Of a DNA stretch of 64,000 nt, positions 54,401 through 63,600 are shown in pieces. The position numbers were made by a program, and so were the translations under genes. Positions within the stretch are counted from its first letter, which is position 1. Each line of letters opens with the position of its first letter. The notes beneath the pieces were generated by a model. The model made no database searches, was not told the DNA's origin, and worked only from the letters and a program-made list of their open reading frames with translations. Origin of the DNA: an uncultured Christensenellaceae bacterium (GTDB lineage Bacteria; Bacillota; Clostridia; Christensenellales; Pumilibacteraceae); contig CAJULE010000004.1 of the NCBI GenBank assembly GCA_910587445.1, positions 4,020 to 68,019 on the forward strand, written 5' to 3'.

Positions 54401-54993
54401 CCGCGACTTTCCGTTTGCGCGTGGGCGAGGGCATAGCCGAAAGCGATTTGCCGCTCCTTACCGAAGAGGACGGCTGTTTCGTGCGCTGGGATAGGGACGA
54501 CTTTTCGTGCTTTACCGAAAATACGCGCGTGTTCGAGCTTTTCGACAGGGTAAAGACGACGCTCGCAAGCGACGGGGAGATGAATCCTCTCGTGCTTGTC
54601 GAAGGTAAGTTCCACAGCGACGCCGAACTCTCTCTCGAGTATAACGGCGAATATGTTTCGCTCAAGTTTACGCGTGAGGGCAAAGCCGTGTCGTACGGCG
54701 ACGTCGTCGTAAAGTACCGCGTCGATGACGTCGAACGCTACGAGATTAACCTCGTGCGCGGCGGCGAGATCGTTTCCGCAAATGCGACGGTTGTCGGCGA
54801 CTATCTGTGTTTTACTCTTTCCGAAGGGTGGGCGTTTGCCGCCGTGGATACGAGCGCGTCGCTTTTCCCGCTTTGGATAACTCTCGCTTCCGTGGGCTCT
54901 GCGCTCGCAGTCGCGCTTGCGTTCGGTATCCCTCTTGCCGTACTCCGTTTCGGAAAGAAAAAATCGCCGAAAAACGATACGCAAAATTCTTGA
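51445..54993 (+). CDS. GLUG-repeat surface protein with C-terminal membrane anchor
   Basis: The 1182-residue protein has a signal peptide (about 8-33) and a C-terminal helix (about 1145-1168) with a basic tail but no LPXTG. Residues 35-420 form beta-rich, possibly carbohydrate-binding-like units. From about 430 to 870 there is a GLUG-type beta-helix with repeating GGIVG/GGIAG turns (for example VGGIVGFNAGEIKNSTFSG). The remaining 250 residues are beta-rich. Its start lies inside the end of the MMPL exporter gene, so translation is coupled. GLUG repeats occur in adhesins and IgA-protease-type proteins. The gene may encode the surface partner of the exporter; no direct evidence shows this. Confidence 0.82.
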   Translation: MKNNGKKITIALFALLVSAFFAFPTAALSLSLAAGGTNYYICYESDNYRVRASNRMSESGGIYTVSPYMSRGDRFVISDGEGHLWGGENGEPVVVTDSGRVRYEIRFNPNGFEGGGFVEVDYYAPEAFTLKAGGQSVEMTYLRAQTLREEYYAYVTLGGGETLVVAGEDGTEYGETGAGSDGATVALGGKYRVAFTADGDNLFADDKYLVFSEYPTLYLLCEENGFVPDAGYLLERDESVVAYEQYKSEIDVPTKDFELRFSVLDDDTKDEYKPSSTGKVTVKDKGRYEVHYSPDHIYSASGDERIHVELRRVEEFYDGYFVLGDFNGFTFIDGDEFETEYGLKKNDDETTFDEYKLTLNISEDMLGEFDGKVEFYISDGASIYRRPTGANIVIDEAGEYELSFSPEHDYGRGYRYRYVRIGDSVVHETVTIRSARQLADILALMTSPEYSLGKTFLLAADVDLGEVEYTPALVFAGEFDGMYRKISGVRERGDTSNFLFREVTKDGTLRRLSVDVKLDSGERGTALVGTNNGLMEEVYVTGNVFGDDYVGAVAAVNASGGKINSCGASAEISGVMNVGGIVGFNAGEIKNSTFSGNVNSSPKSSSESSSMLNLGGIAGYSTGNVLACETTGNVGCRQGRYVGGIVGLSSGGVFSCKSGGVVSGASYAGGIIGYYGRFDGNKTGDSDLVDYLTGGRFEEWLDEYFGSDGSEFEESEDSGVHEVYYCISSGEVYSDSYGGGIAGHAGATALTVNGCVFTGKIDVRSSHAGGIVGDLGEGTVKGCLSLGDVTAGASYAGGIVGQAVGVVLSSQSSAYVAGRNYVGGIAGGANRIEGCVSYAFVETLDAESKTGMIAGEASLALSKYNYYLSSDESVGGIDGVTYGSENDYKACALSLSEMMSVGMLSDKLYGISADDFLAGENEPRYPVPRTLAELTEPEIYSDKAAFEAAFNTVEELLNELSDTGGKAVATVTFYTYDFDREEHKRAATFRLRVGEGIAESDLPLLTEEDGCFVRWDRDDFSCFTENTRVFELFDRVKTTLASDGEMNPLVLVEGKFHSDAELSLEYNGEYVSLKFTREGKAVSYGDVVVKYRVDDVERYEINLVRGGEIVSANATVVGDYLCFTLSEGWAFAAVDTSASLFPLWITLASVGSALAVALAFGIPLAVLRFGKKKSPKNDTQNS

Positions 54994-55042
54994 CATATAT
55001 AAAAAAGTATGGTAAACTGTGTCTATCAAATAGATACAGTTT
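54990..55042 (+). promoter_or_regulatory. Promoter with palindromic operator on the -10 (candidate YtrA-type GntR site)
   Basis: TTGACA (54990-54995, containing the upstream stop codon) and TAAACT (55013-55018) are 17 bases apart. A 13-bp inverted repeat with a 3-base loop, AAACTGTGTCTAT-CAA-ATAGATACAGTTT, covers 55014-55042, with one G-T mismatch. It overlaps the -10 box and start site, ideal for repression. The following ATTTTT could alternatively make it a terminator for the upstream gene. Confidence 0.75.
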
Positions 55043-55066
55043 ATTTTTCGTATCGAGGAGCAGACC

Positions 55067-55927
55067 ATGTGCGATTATGCGCTCGAAGTGCAGAATTTAT
55101 GTAAGAATTACGGGTCGTTTTGCCTGAAAGACGTTTCCTTCGATCTTCCCGTGGGCTATATCATGGGCTTTGTCGGAAGGAACGGGGCGGGCAAGTCTAC
55201 GACTATAAAGAGTATATTGAAAATAGTAGAGCCCGCCGGCGGAAGCGTAAAGGTATTCGGCAAGGACATGGCGGGAAACGAAACGGAGCTCAAAAAGACG
55301 ATAGCCTATTCTTCCGGCACGTTCGAAAGCTTTCGCGGTACGCAGGCGGATAAGTTTGCCCGCGTTTATGCGTCTTTTTACGACGGCTTCGATTTCGATA
55401 GGTACGAAGCTCTGAAAAAGCGGTTTGACATCGACGGAAAAAAGAAGCTCAGGGAGCTGTCCGCAGGAATGCGCGTGAAGTTCTCGGTCGCGCTCGCTCT
55501 CTCGCACGAGGCGAAACTCTTTATCTTCGACGAGCCGACAAGCGGACTCGACCCCGTCGCGCGCGACGAAATGCTCGACCTGTTTAGGGAGATAGTCGAA
55601 AACGGCGACAAAAGCGTGCTGTTTTCCACGCATATTACGTCCGATCTCGATAAGTGCGCCGACTATTTGACTCTTATAGACGACGGGAAAGTGTACGCAA
55701 GCGGCGTCAAAGACGAGATAATATCCTCGCACGCCGTAATAGGGGGCGGCGAAATGACCGACGAAATAAAGCGCATTGCGATCGGTTATAAACAGACGTC
55801 GCTCGGCTTTACGGCGCTTGTGAAAAAGAGCGACTTGCCTCTTGAAGGAGTGGAATATTCCGCCGATCCCGACATCGAACAAATGCTTTTATATGCTTCG
55901 AAACGCGCTCATTCTTCTTTATCGTGA
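55067..55927 (+). CDS. ABC transporter ATP-binding protein (YtrB-like)
   Basis: The 286-residue ATPase contains Walker A GRNGAGKST, the signature LSAGM, Walker B FIFDEPTSGLDP and the H-loop FSTHIT. The C-terminal 70 residues are an extension common to exporters of the YtrB/YxlF type. It follows GAGGAG. With the permease at 56056 and the GntR gene at 56732 it forms a three-gene unit similar to the Bacillus subtilis ytr operon, which responds to cell-wall-active compounds. Substrate unknown. The operon probably shares the palindromic operator described upstream. Confidence 0.93.
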   Translation: MCDYALEVQNLCKNYGSFCLKDVSFDLPVGYIMGFVGRNGAGKSTTIKSILKIVEPAGGSVKVFGKDMAGNETELKKTIAYSSGTFESFRGTQADKFARVYASFYDGFDFDRYEALKKRFDIDGKKKLRELSAGMRVKFSVALALSHEAKLFIFDEPTSGLDPVARDEMLDLFREIVENGDKSVLFSTHITSDLDKCADYLTLIDDGKVYASGVKDEIISSHAVIGGGEMTDEIKRIAIGYKQTSLGFTALVKKSDLPLEGVEYSADPDIEQMLLYASKRAHSSLS

Positions 55928-55957
55928 CTGTCATTCTGCTTTACGCTTTTTCTTTAT

Positions 55958-55994
55958 GTCATTCTGAGCGGAGCGAAGCGGAGTCGAAGAATCT
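55958..55994. repeat. REP-like repeat between ATPase and permease genes
   Basis: A unit of the window's GTCATT...GAATCT family (GTCATTCTGAGCGGAGCGAA at its start) lies within the operon, between two genes that must be expressed together. The surrounding 128 bases hold no gene. Confidence 0.75.
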
Positions 55995-56055
55995 AAACCT
56001 ATAAAATAACTTTTTCTTTGCAAGAACCAAAAAAATCAAAAGGTACTGTATAAAA

Positions 56056-56730
56056 ATGAAAATGGCAATAAAAATAGCTCGCGCGCACTTTGCGCTTAAC
56101 TTTCCGAAAGCTCTCGCTCTCATGTTTTTGATGAGCGCGATCGTCCTTGCACCCAACTATCCGCGCATTGTGGTGGCTTTTTTTGTCATAATGCCGATAA
56201 CCTCGCTGTTCGGTTTTATACGAGAACACCGCACCGACGACGTATTTTCCGCCCTTCCCGTAAAACGCGGCGACATAATAAACGGGCAGGTGCTTTTTGC
56301 CGTCTGTATCGAAATTATCTATATCTCGCTCATGGCGGTGTTCGCCGCCGTTTCCGCGTTTATCCCGTTTGACGGAGCGACTATTGCGACGACAAGCGTA
56401 GGTATGCACTGTACTCCCGCATTCTTCGGAATAGTTTTCTTTTCCTACGGCATTTTTAACCTCGTCTTTCTCCCGATATATTTTCGCGGAGGAAAGAGTT
56501 CGCCGTCGCGCGCGCTCGTATCCGTCATTATTGCCGTAGTTTGCTCGCTTTTGCCGTATGCGGGTGCGGAGATTCTCGCGGTCGTTTCTCCGTTTTTCAA
56601 AGACGTGTTCTATTCGTTCGGATCTTCCGTAATAGGTTGGCAACTCGTCATTCTCATTATGTACGCTTTGGTGTTTGCGGCAGGCTCGGTCTACGGCGCG
56701 ATTCTTGCCGTCAAGGCTTATTATAAGTAG
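56056..56730 (+). CDS. ABC-2-type transporter permease
   Basis: The 224-residue protein has six hydrophobic segments and the ABC-2 permease pattern, with REHRTDDVFSALPVKRGDII after helix 2, a motif typical of YtrC/YtrD-like and ABC2_membrane_5 proteins. No clear Shine-Dalgarno sequence precedes the ATG (AAAGGTACTG is weak). It works with the ATPase at 55067. The stop is followed one base later by the GntR gene. Confidence 0.88.
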   Translation: MKMAIKIARAHFALNFPKALALMFLMSAIVLAPNYPRIVVAFFVIMPITSLFGFIREHRTDDVFSALPVKRGDIINGQVLFAVCIEIIYISLMAVFAAVSAFIPFDGATIATTSVGMHCTPAFFGIVFFSYGIFNLVFLPIYFRGGKSSPSRALVSVIIAVVCSLLPYAGAEILAVVSPFFKDVFYSFGSSVIGWQLVILIMYALVFAAGSVYGAILAVKAYYK

Positions 56731-56731
56731 A

Positions 56732-57109
56732 ATGAAGATAGTTATAAATCCGAATATATCCGCGCCGCTGTACGAGCAGGTGTACTCGCAGATCGTTCGC
56801 GGCATAGCAAGCGGCGAAATAAAGGAGGGCGAGTGCCTTCCGTCCATTCGTTTTGTCGCTCGCGAGCTTGGAATAGGTATCATAACAGTAAAGACCGCAT
56901 ACGAAAAACTCGAGACCGACGGCTTTATCGAGACGGTTGCGGGTAAGGGCTGTTTCGTGCGGCAGAGCAAAGACAGGGCGTCGCCCGCCGCGCTCCGCCT
57001 TGCTCACATTCGGGAAAGACTTTCGGGTGAAGTCGCCTACGCAAGATCGATAGGCGTTACCGAAGAAGAAATGATTTCCGTTATTCGCGAGCTGTTTTTG
57101 CCGCACTGA
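56732..57109 (+). CDS. GntR-family regulator, YtrA subfamily
   Basis: Starting at ATG 56732, the 125-residue protein has the GntR winged helix (PLYEQVYSQIVRGIASGEIK, LPSIRFVARELGIGIITVKT, then DGFIETVAGKGCFV) and only a short helical tail of about 50 residues, the hallmark of the YtrA subfamily. Such regulators repress their own ABC operon. There is no separate ribosome binding site, so it is translated by coupling to the permease. The palindrome at 55014-55042 is the probable binding site. It is usually the first gene in ytr operons; here it is last. Confidence 0.9.
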   Translation: MKIVINPNISAPLYEQVYSQIVRGIASGEIKEGECLPSIRFVARELGIGIITVKTAYEKLETDGFIETVAGKGCFVRQSKDRASPAALRLAHIRERLSGEVAYARSIGVTEEEMISVIRELFLPH

Positions 57110-57430
57110 GAGTGAAGGTGTCACGGCATAGAGCGAGGCATAACAGCCTCCTGTCATTTCGAGTTTATTCTTTTTACGTCATTTCGAGCGCTTCCGTCTT
57201 TGTCATTTGAGCGAAGCGCTTCCTTCTTTGTCATTTCGACCGGAGCGCTTCCTTCTTTGTCATTTCGACCGGAGCGAAGCGAAGTGGAGAAATCTAAATT
57301 AAAAGACCTTTCGACTGCGCTCAAGGTGACAGTGTCACCCCATGTCATTTCGAGCTTGCCGAGAAATCTAAATTGCGCAGAGCGGCGAGAAGCTGTGCTT
57401 CGAGCCGGAAGCTGAGGGGATTGTTCTCCC
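57110..57430. repeat. Dense array of REP-like repeats, including a 28/29-bp tandem
   Basis: The gap 57110-57547 holds no gene. At least five GTCATTT units occur. Three near-identical tandem units lie at 57188-57215, 57216-57244 and 57245-57273 (the last two identical, GCGCTTCCTTCTTTGTCATT at their start), followed by a full GTCATTT...AAATCT unit (57259-57295), another at about 57343-57368, and a GCGCAGAGCGG...GAGGGGATTGTTCTC segment at 57374-57428 that also recurs near 63911. Confidence 0.78.
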
Positions 57431-57547
57431 GAGCCTCTTCTCTTGAATATAATTTCCTGTCCTCTTGCAGATTGCGAGAGGGCTTTTTTTGGGAATGATA
57501 AATAGCGAAAATTTTTTCGCATTTAAGAAAAAATTTTGAAATATCCC

Positions 57548-57576
57548 TTGACATTTTGGCTCGGGGGGGGTATACT
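57548..57576 (+). promoter_or_regulatory. Promoter with eight-G tract in the spacer (candidate phase-variable)
   Basis: TTGACA (57548-57553) and TATACT (57571-57576) enclose exactly 17 bases, of which 57563-57570 are eight G. The -35 region TTGACATTT is identical to the promoter at 32261, and A/T-rich sequence precedes both. At eight G this promoter has optimal spacing and should be active. Confidence 0.8.
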
Positions 57577-57659
57577 TGACATATAAGTGTAGTGCTTGGA
57601 AAATTTTTACGTGTAAAAGTATGTATTTTTCAGTAATCATATCGAAAAGGAGAAGGGTT

Positions 57660-60600
57660 ATGAAAAGATCGGTAAAATGGTTGATGATAATAATGACCGT
57701 ATGCTTAATCGCTGTGTCCGTAGCCGCGTGCGATTCTTGCGCGCAGGAACACGAGCACACATATTCGTCTGCATACGAATATGACGATACGGGGCATTGG
57801 CACAAGGCGGACTGCGGTCACGACGTTACCACCGCAAAGGAAGCTCATACATATGTAAACGGCGCTTGCTCTGCCTGCGGCAGAAAAGAGGACGGAGCCG
57901 AGCACGAGCATACATTCCCCGAAACTTACGAGTACGATAAGGACGGACATTGGAAGCAGGCAAACTGCGGTCATAATGTTACGACCGATAAAGAAGCACA
58001 TACATACGTAAACGGTGTGTGTTCGGTCTGCAAAAGGGAAGAGGAGCAGACGCACGAGCACACGTTTGCCGAGGCGTGGGAAAGCAATGCGACTCACCAT
58101 TGGCACGAGCCCACTTGCGGCGACACCGAGGAAAAGGGAAGCTACGGCGAGCATAACTATATAGATACGGAAATAAGCGCGCTCACCTGCGAAACCGACG
58201 GTGTGACCCGTCGCACCTGTAGGGATTGCGGCTTTACGAAAGTCGAAACGACCAAAGCGGCTCATATAGTGAGCGATGCCGATCATCATGTCGCCGTTGC
58301 CGCTACGTGCGAGCACGCCGGAAATATAGAATATTGGGAGTGCGAGCGTTGCGACAAGACGTTTGCCGATAAGGAACTTACGCGCGTCGTGACCGACGTC
58401 GAGCTTCCCATGCTCGCGCATGACTATAGGCTCGTGAGCGATAAAGCGGCGACCTGTACGGAATACGGTTTGAAGGTCGAAAAGTGCTCGATGTGCAGTG
58501 TCGAGCGCAACACGACTGCCGAGCCGCTCGGACATAAGTGGAGCGGCAAAAAGACGTGTACGACGGGCAGAGAGTGCGAGCGCGACGGCTGTACGGTTTC
58601 CGAGCCGGAGCTCGGTCACAGCTATACCCTTATAGACAGCGTGGAAGCCGACTGTACGCACGACGGAAGCGAGTCCTATGCTTGCCTTTCCTGCGGCGAC
58701 CGCTATACTACGCTTACCGCTTATGCGACGGGGCACAGCGTGGAGCATTGGGAGATGATGCCTTACCGCGAAGTTGCGGGCGCTATGGCGTATGACGCGG
58801 CTTCTTACGGAGAATGTACCTATGTCCAAGTAGGCGTGTGCACGAACGAAAATTGCCCCGAAGAAAATCATACGGTCGTCGATCTCGGCGTAATGGTGGA
58901 AAGGCATGAGTATTCGATCTGCATAACGACTCCCGCGACCTGTGTTGCAGAAGGTGTAAAGACTTACACCTGCAATAGCTGCGGAAATACGCATACGGAG
59001 TCTATTCCCGAAGTGTCCGACGCCCACACTTGGATAAAAGGCGGCGAGACGGACAGCGTGATTACATACAACTGCTCGAATGACGGCTGTAATGCTACCA
59101 AGACGGCTATAAACGCAAAGAGCGAAGTGTCTGCGCAGGTCAGCGCCGAGGCGCTTAAGGCGAACGAGCTCGAGCTTCAAAACGCGTCGCTTAAGTTCGA
59201 TGCGGCGGCAAACATTCCGGCAAACGCCGAAGTTGCGGTAAACACGATTCCCGTAGAAAATCTTGAAATAGACGATGAGAAGAAGAGTCAGATAAGCGGC
59301 GACGTCTACGATTTCGCCATGCTTAACAAGGACATCGACGACCCCGATAACAACAGAGTGACGGACTTCGGCGGCGCACCCGTAAGCGTCCGTATTCCGT
59401 ATACGCTCGGTGAGGGCGAGGATCCCGAAAATATCGCCGTATGGTACATAGACGACAGCGGAGAGGTCACTGCGATAAAGGCGGCGTACACCGTCGTCGA
59501 CGGGCAGGGCTACGCCGTGTTCGCGACGACTCACTTCTCGTATTATACGGTAACGCGCCTTACGAACGAGGAGCGTTGCGCTCTCTACGGTCACAGCGAC
59601 ATAGTGACGAACAAGGATAAGACCTGTATTTCCGACGGCTACAAACTCCACACTTGCCGCCGTTGCGGACGCGTGGAAAAGACCGATATAGTCGAAGCTA
59701 CGGGGCACGAGTACGACGAGATGACCGTTCCCGCTACCTGTACGAGGGCGGGAAGCATAACGCGCTCTTGCAAGCATTGCGATTACGGCTATACGTCGAC
59801 GTTGCCCGCTGTGGGTCACGATCTCGTTGCGGACGAAACAAGGAGCCGCGAGGCGACCTGCCTTGTGTCGGGCATAACCTATCATGTCTGCGCGAATTGC
59901 AACGCGGAATTCATCACTACGACCGCGCAAAAACAGCACAACTATTCAGACGTAGTAAAGGAAGCGACCTGTCAGGAGGGCGGATTCCGCTCGCGCACCT
60001 GCAAAGATTGCGGCTTCAATACGGTCGACGGCGTGACGGACGCGCTCGGTCACAACTATTCCGAGATATTGAACATTAAGGCGACTTGTGATACGGACGG
60101 AAAAATCGACTTCAAGTGCTTGCGTTGCAACAAGACCGACACCGTAGTCGTCAAAAAGACGGGTCACGTTTGGGACATAGAAGAGCCCACTTGCGGCAGA
60201 GCCCAAAGGTGCATAATCTGCTCGAAAGCAGGCTTGCCCGCGACAAACGAGCATAACATGGTAAACGGAGTCTGCTCGGGCTGCGGCATAGGCTGTATCC
60301 ACAAGTACGAAACGACAAAGGTAGAGCCTACCTGTACCGAACGCGGCTATATCCTTATGGAGTGCTCGGTGTGCCATCAAGAAGAGCGCATGGGTTATAC
60401 GCCCGCTCTCGGACATAAAGGCAACTTCGAGTGCGAGCGCTGCCAAGCTTCGCTTGTAGGCGACGATTACTTCACTACGCTTCTTACAAGCGTCATAAAC
60501 AGCGAGTACACTTTGAAGCTTACGAACTTCAAAGTGATCGACAGCTATTACGGCGGCGAGAACTCCGTATTTGCCGATGAGGTATATATCGGTCTCGACG

Positions 60601-63600
60601 AGGACGGAGAGCTGTGCGCATACGGCACGTTTGGTATTGCCGACGGAGTGAGCGGTCTCGGCACAAGCACGTATAAATACACGGTTGCGATCGAAAAGGG
60701 AATGGTCTACGTCGTGGGCGTGGCAGACGGAACGAGTACATACGGCGGGGGCGGCAGCTACGGCTTCACGGACGAGACCAAGACAACATATATGTCGGCG
60801 CCGCTCGCTACGTATGCAAATTATATCTCTTTCGATTACGCAAGCTTGATTCCCGGCGCGTACAGATGGCTCAGAACCGACTTAAAGAAGATAGTCGACA
60901 GTCTCATACTCGTGAACAAAGCGGCAATCTCGAACGTGGTCGGCAGTCTTATGGACAGAGTGTTCACTCTCTCGGCTTCGGGAAGCGACTATACCCTCAC
61001 GCTAAACGCCGACGGCATAGCCGAAATAAACGACATACTTTATAACAACTCGATAAAGAACAGTGTCGACATTCTGTTCGGCGAGGGGTCGTATGCGAAA
61101 TTGAGACTCGAAATAGAGGATATTTTAAAGCACGAGACAGGCAAAACTTTCAAGGCTAAGCTTGCCTATCGCGGAGTAAATTCCGACGACCTCATAAAGG
61201 CGTGCGACAGCCTTTGCGAAGTCATTTTCGGCGAGGGCGCGACGCTTAAAGACGTACTGTACGAAACGGCGGGCGTGAACGTCGATCTTGCGGCTATCCT
61301 TCAAAGCGACGACCTGCTTCTCGAAATAGTGAGCGAGATAGTAAGCGGCGACAAGCACGGACTTACGGCGGAAGAAATACTTAATATGATAGACGAATAC
61401 GCCGAAATGAAAGCTTACGACCTTATCGAGCAGGTTACGGGCGCAGATAAATCCGAAGTCAAAAAAGAGGTCGACGGCTGGATAGAGAAGATAACGGCAA
61501 TCGGAAGTCTCACTCTTACGACCGATAAGAACGGCAATCTCAAGTCGGGAACGGCGTCCGCGTTCGGTCCGTTCGAGGAGCTCGAAATAGACGGAGAACT
61601 CAAGATTCTTATCGGCAGACAGACCGAGCTCGACTATGGCGCGCTCGTTGCGGAGATAAAAGCCATGATGAGCAATGTCGTACTCGACGAAGCGCATTTC
61701 GGCGCTTTCTGGAACGAGCTCGGCGCGGAGACCTCGTATTACGAGAGCGGAAGCATTCAAAGTGCGCGCTATAAGGAAGTTCGCGAACACTACATGAACC
61801 TTTCCGACGCGTCTTACGAGTTCCGCGGACAGTATTTGCAGTACCGTGCGGAGCTCGACGCAATGGATATAGACGGCGGATACACGATTCTGTACGTTAT
61901 GCGCGAAGAGAACGACATATCCATGAACTTTGCGGAAACTCCGATGATAATTCTCGCTAAAGATTGCGGCGAGTGGTATTCCGGCAGTATCGGCAGCGAC
62001 AGCACAAGCAGAGACGGCGTTTTCGGAAAGTACGTTCTTAAGGCTGTCGACGGAAACGGCGATCCCGTAATGCTCGGCGGCGAACCCTTCGAAGTCGTTC
62101 TTAGAGAAGGCGAGCACGTCGATGACGGATATACCGGCGGATCGAGCCTGAACTTCTTCGTCAGCGGCGTAAGCGGAGAGATAAACACGGTGGACGACAC
62201 ATCGTATAGTTCGCTTGTAGAACAGTATACTCGCCACAATTTCGTCGAGGATAAGAGCCTGCGCGAAGAAGCCGTAGGTTGCGAGGGCGTGGGAATACAC
62301 TATTACAACTGTACGGACTGCGGCAAGCGCATCGTTGAAAAGTATATGAACGGTCACGGCAGAGAAGGATATTACTTCAGGGTAAAAGGCGGCGCAACAG
62401 TCACCGATTGCACTAAAGGCTTTGATGTCGAACGCGTTTGCGCGACTTGCGATAAGGTGGTCGAGACGAGACGGGTAAACGACCACGAGTATTTCACTAT
62501 CGAGGTCATAGACCTTACAAAATACGGTATGGCGGACGGCTGCGGCGGGTATGCCGAAATCTACGGCTGCTTCTGCGGCGAGGCGGAGCGCAGTCTCCAA
62601 ATCATAGACAATCAATGCGACTTCGAGGAAAATTCGATATACAACCGCAATTGGGACGACTGCTTCAGTGTGTATACCTGCGCGGTGACGAATCCCGTAC
62701 GTTGTAATCTCCGTTATTCGCGTAAAATATATAAGAACGGTTGCGAGGTTCGCGCGACGTATATATTCGGTTGCAATGCGGACGGAAGCGCAAACACGGC
62801 TTCCCGCACGGTTGACATACTTTATAAGGAAAGCCACGACTATGAAAGAATCGGCGAGCCTATGCCGACCGACGAACCCTGTAGGTATGCGACGGCGGTC
62901 AAGTGCCGCGTGTGCGGTAAAAACGGTACCGAGTATTCGGAAAAGCACGAGAATACCGAGTTTATGCCCGAAAAAAATCTCGGCTTCTGCCTCTGGGAAG
63001 GAAGAGTTTACTGTCACGATTGCGACAGAGAAGTAAACTACGTACGCGAATATCGTCACGAAAATATTCAGTCCGTAAGCATTGCGCCTACCTGCTCGCA
63101 ATACGGCATGAAAGGCATTTGCGGAGTTTGCGGCGGCGGCGTGGAACTTACAGAGCCGCTCGGACACGAATTTAAGGGCGAGCACGGCGAGTGCGCGCAT
63201 TGCGGTCTCGAAAGCGTGAGCGGCGTAAACGGTCGCATAACTCTCGAGGACTTTACGGAAACGCTCGGCGGCGGCAAAAACTACGTCATAGGCTACTACG
63301 ACAGTGACGAAATGCCGCTCGATTGGCGACACTACGGAACGTATAACAGTATGTACGAATACAGGCTCGATCTCTATTTCGACGTAAGAGCGGAGATCGT
63401 GTATACCGACGGCGAGAAGGGCGATGAAGATACCGTGATACTGAATCTTTGCGGAAACAGTTTCACAGATACCGAGCGCGGCGAAGTAAACGGACACTAT
63501 GTCGCATTCTCGAAGCAGGAAGTGGAAAACGCAGTCGTCGAAGCGCTTGGCGGAAATGTCCCCGAAAAATACAACGTGCGCATAACCTTTGTGCCGATTG

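Noticed and set aside
57576..57599. Second TTGACA (57576-57581) as an alternative -35 for the giant lipoprotein
   Set aside because: No acceptable -10 lies 16-18 bases downstream, whereas TTGACA at 57548 with TATACT at 57571 fits exactly.
61125..63497. 790-codon minus-strand open frame opposite the giant lipoprotein
   Set aside because: Antisense shadow of a gene with clear repeat modules; no recognisable protein features.
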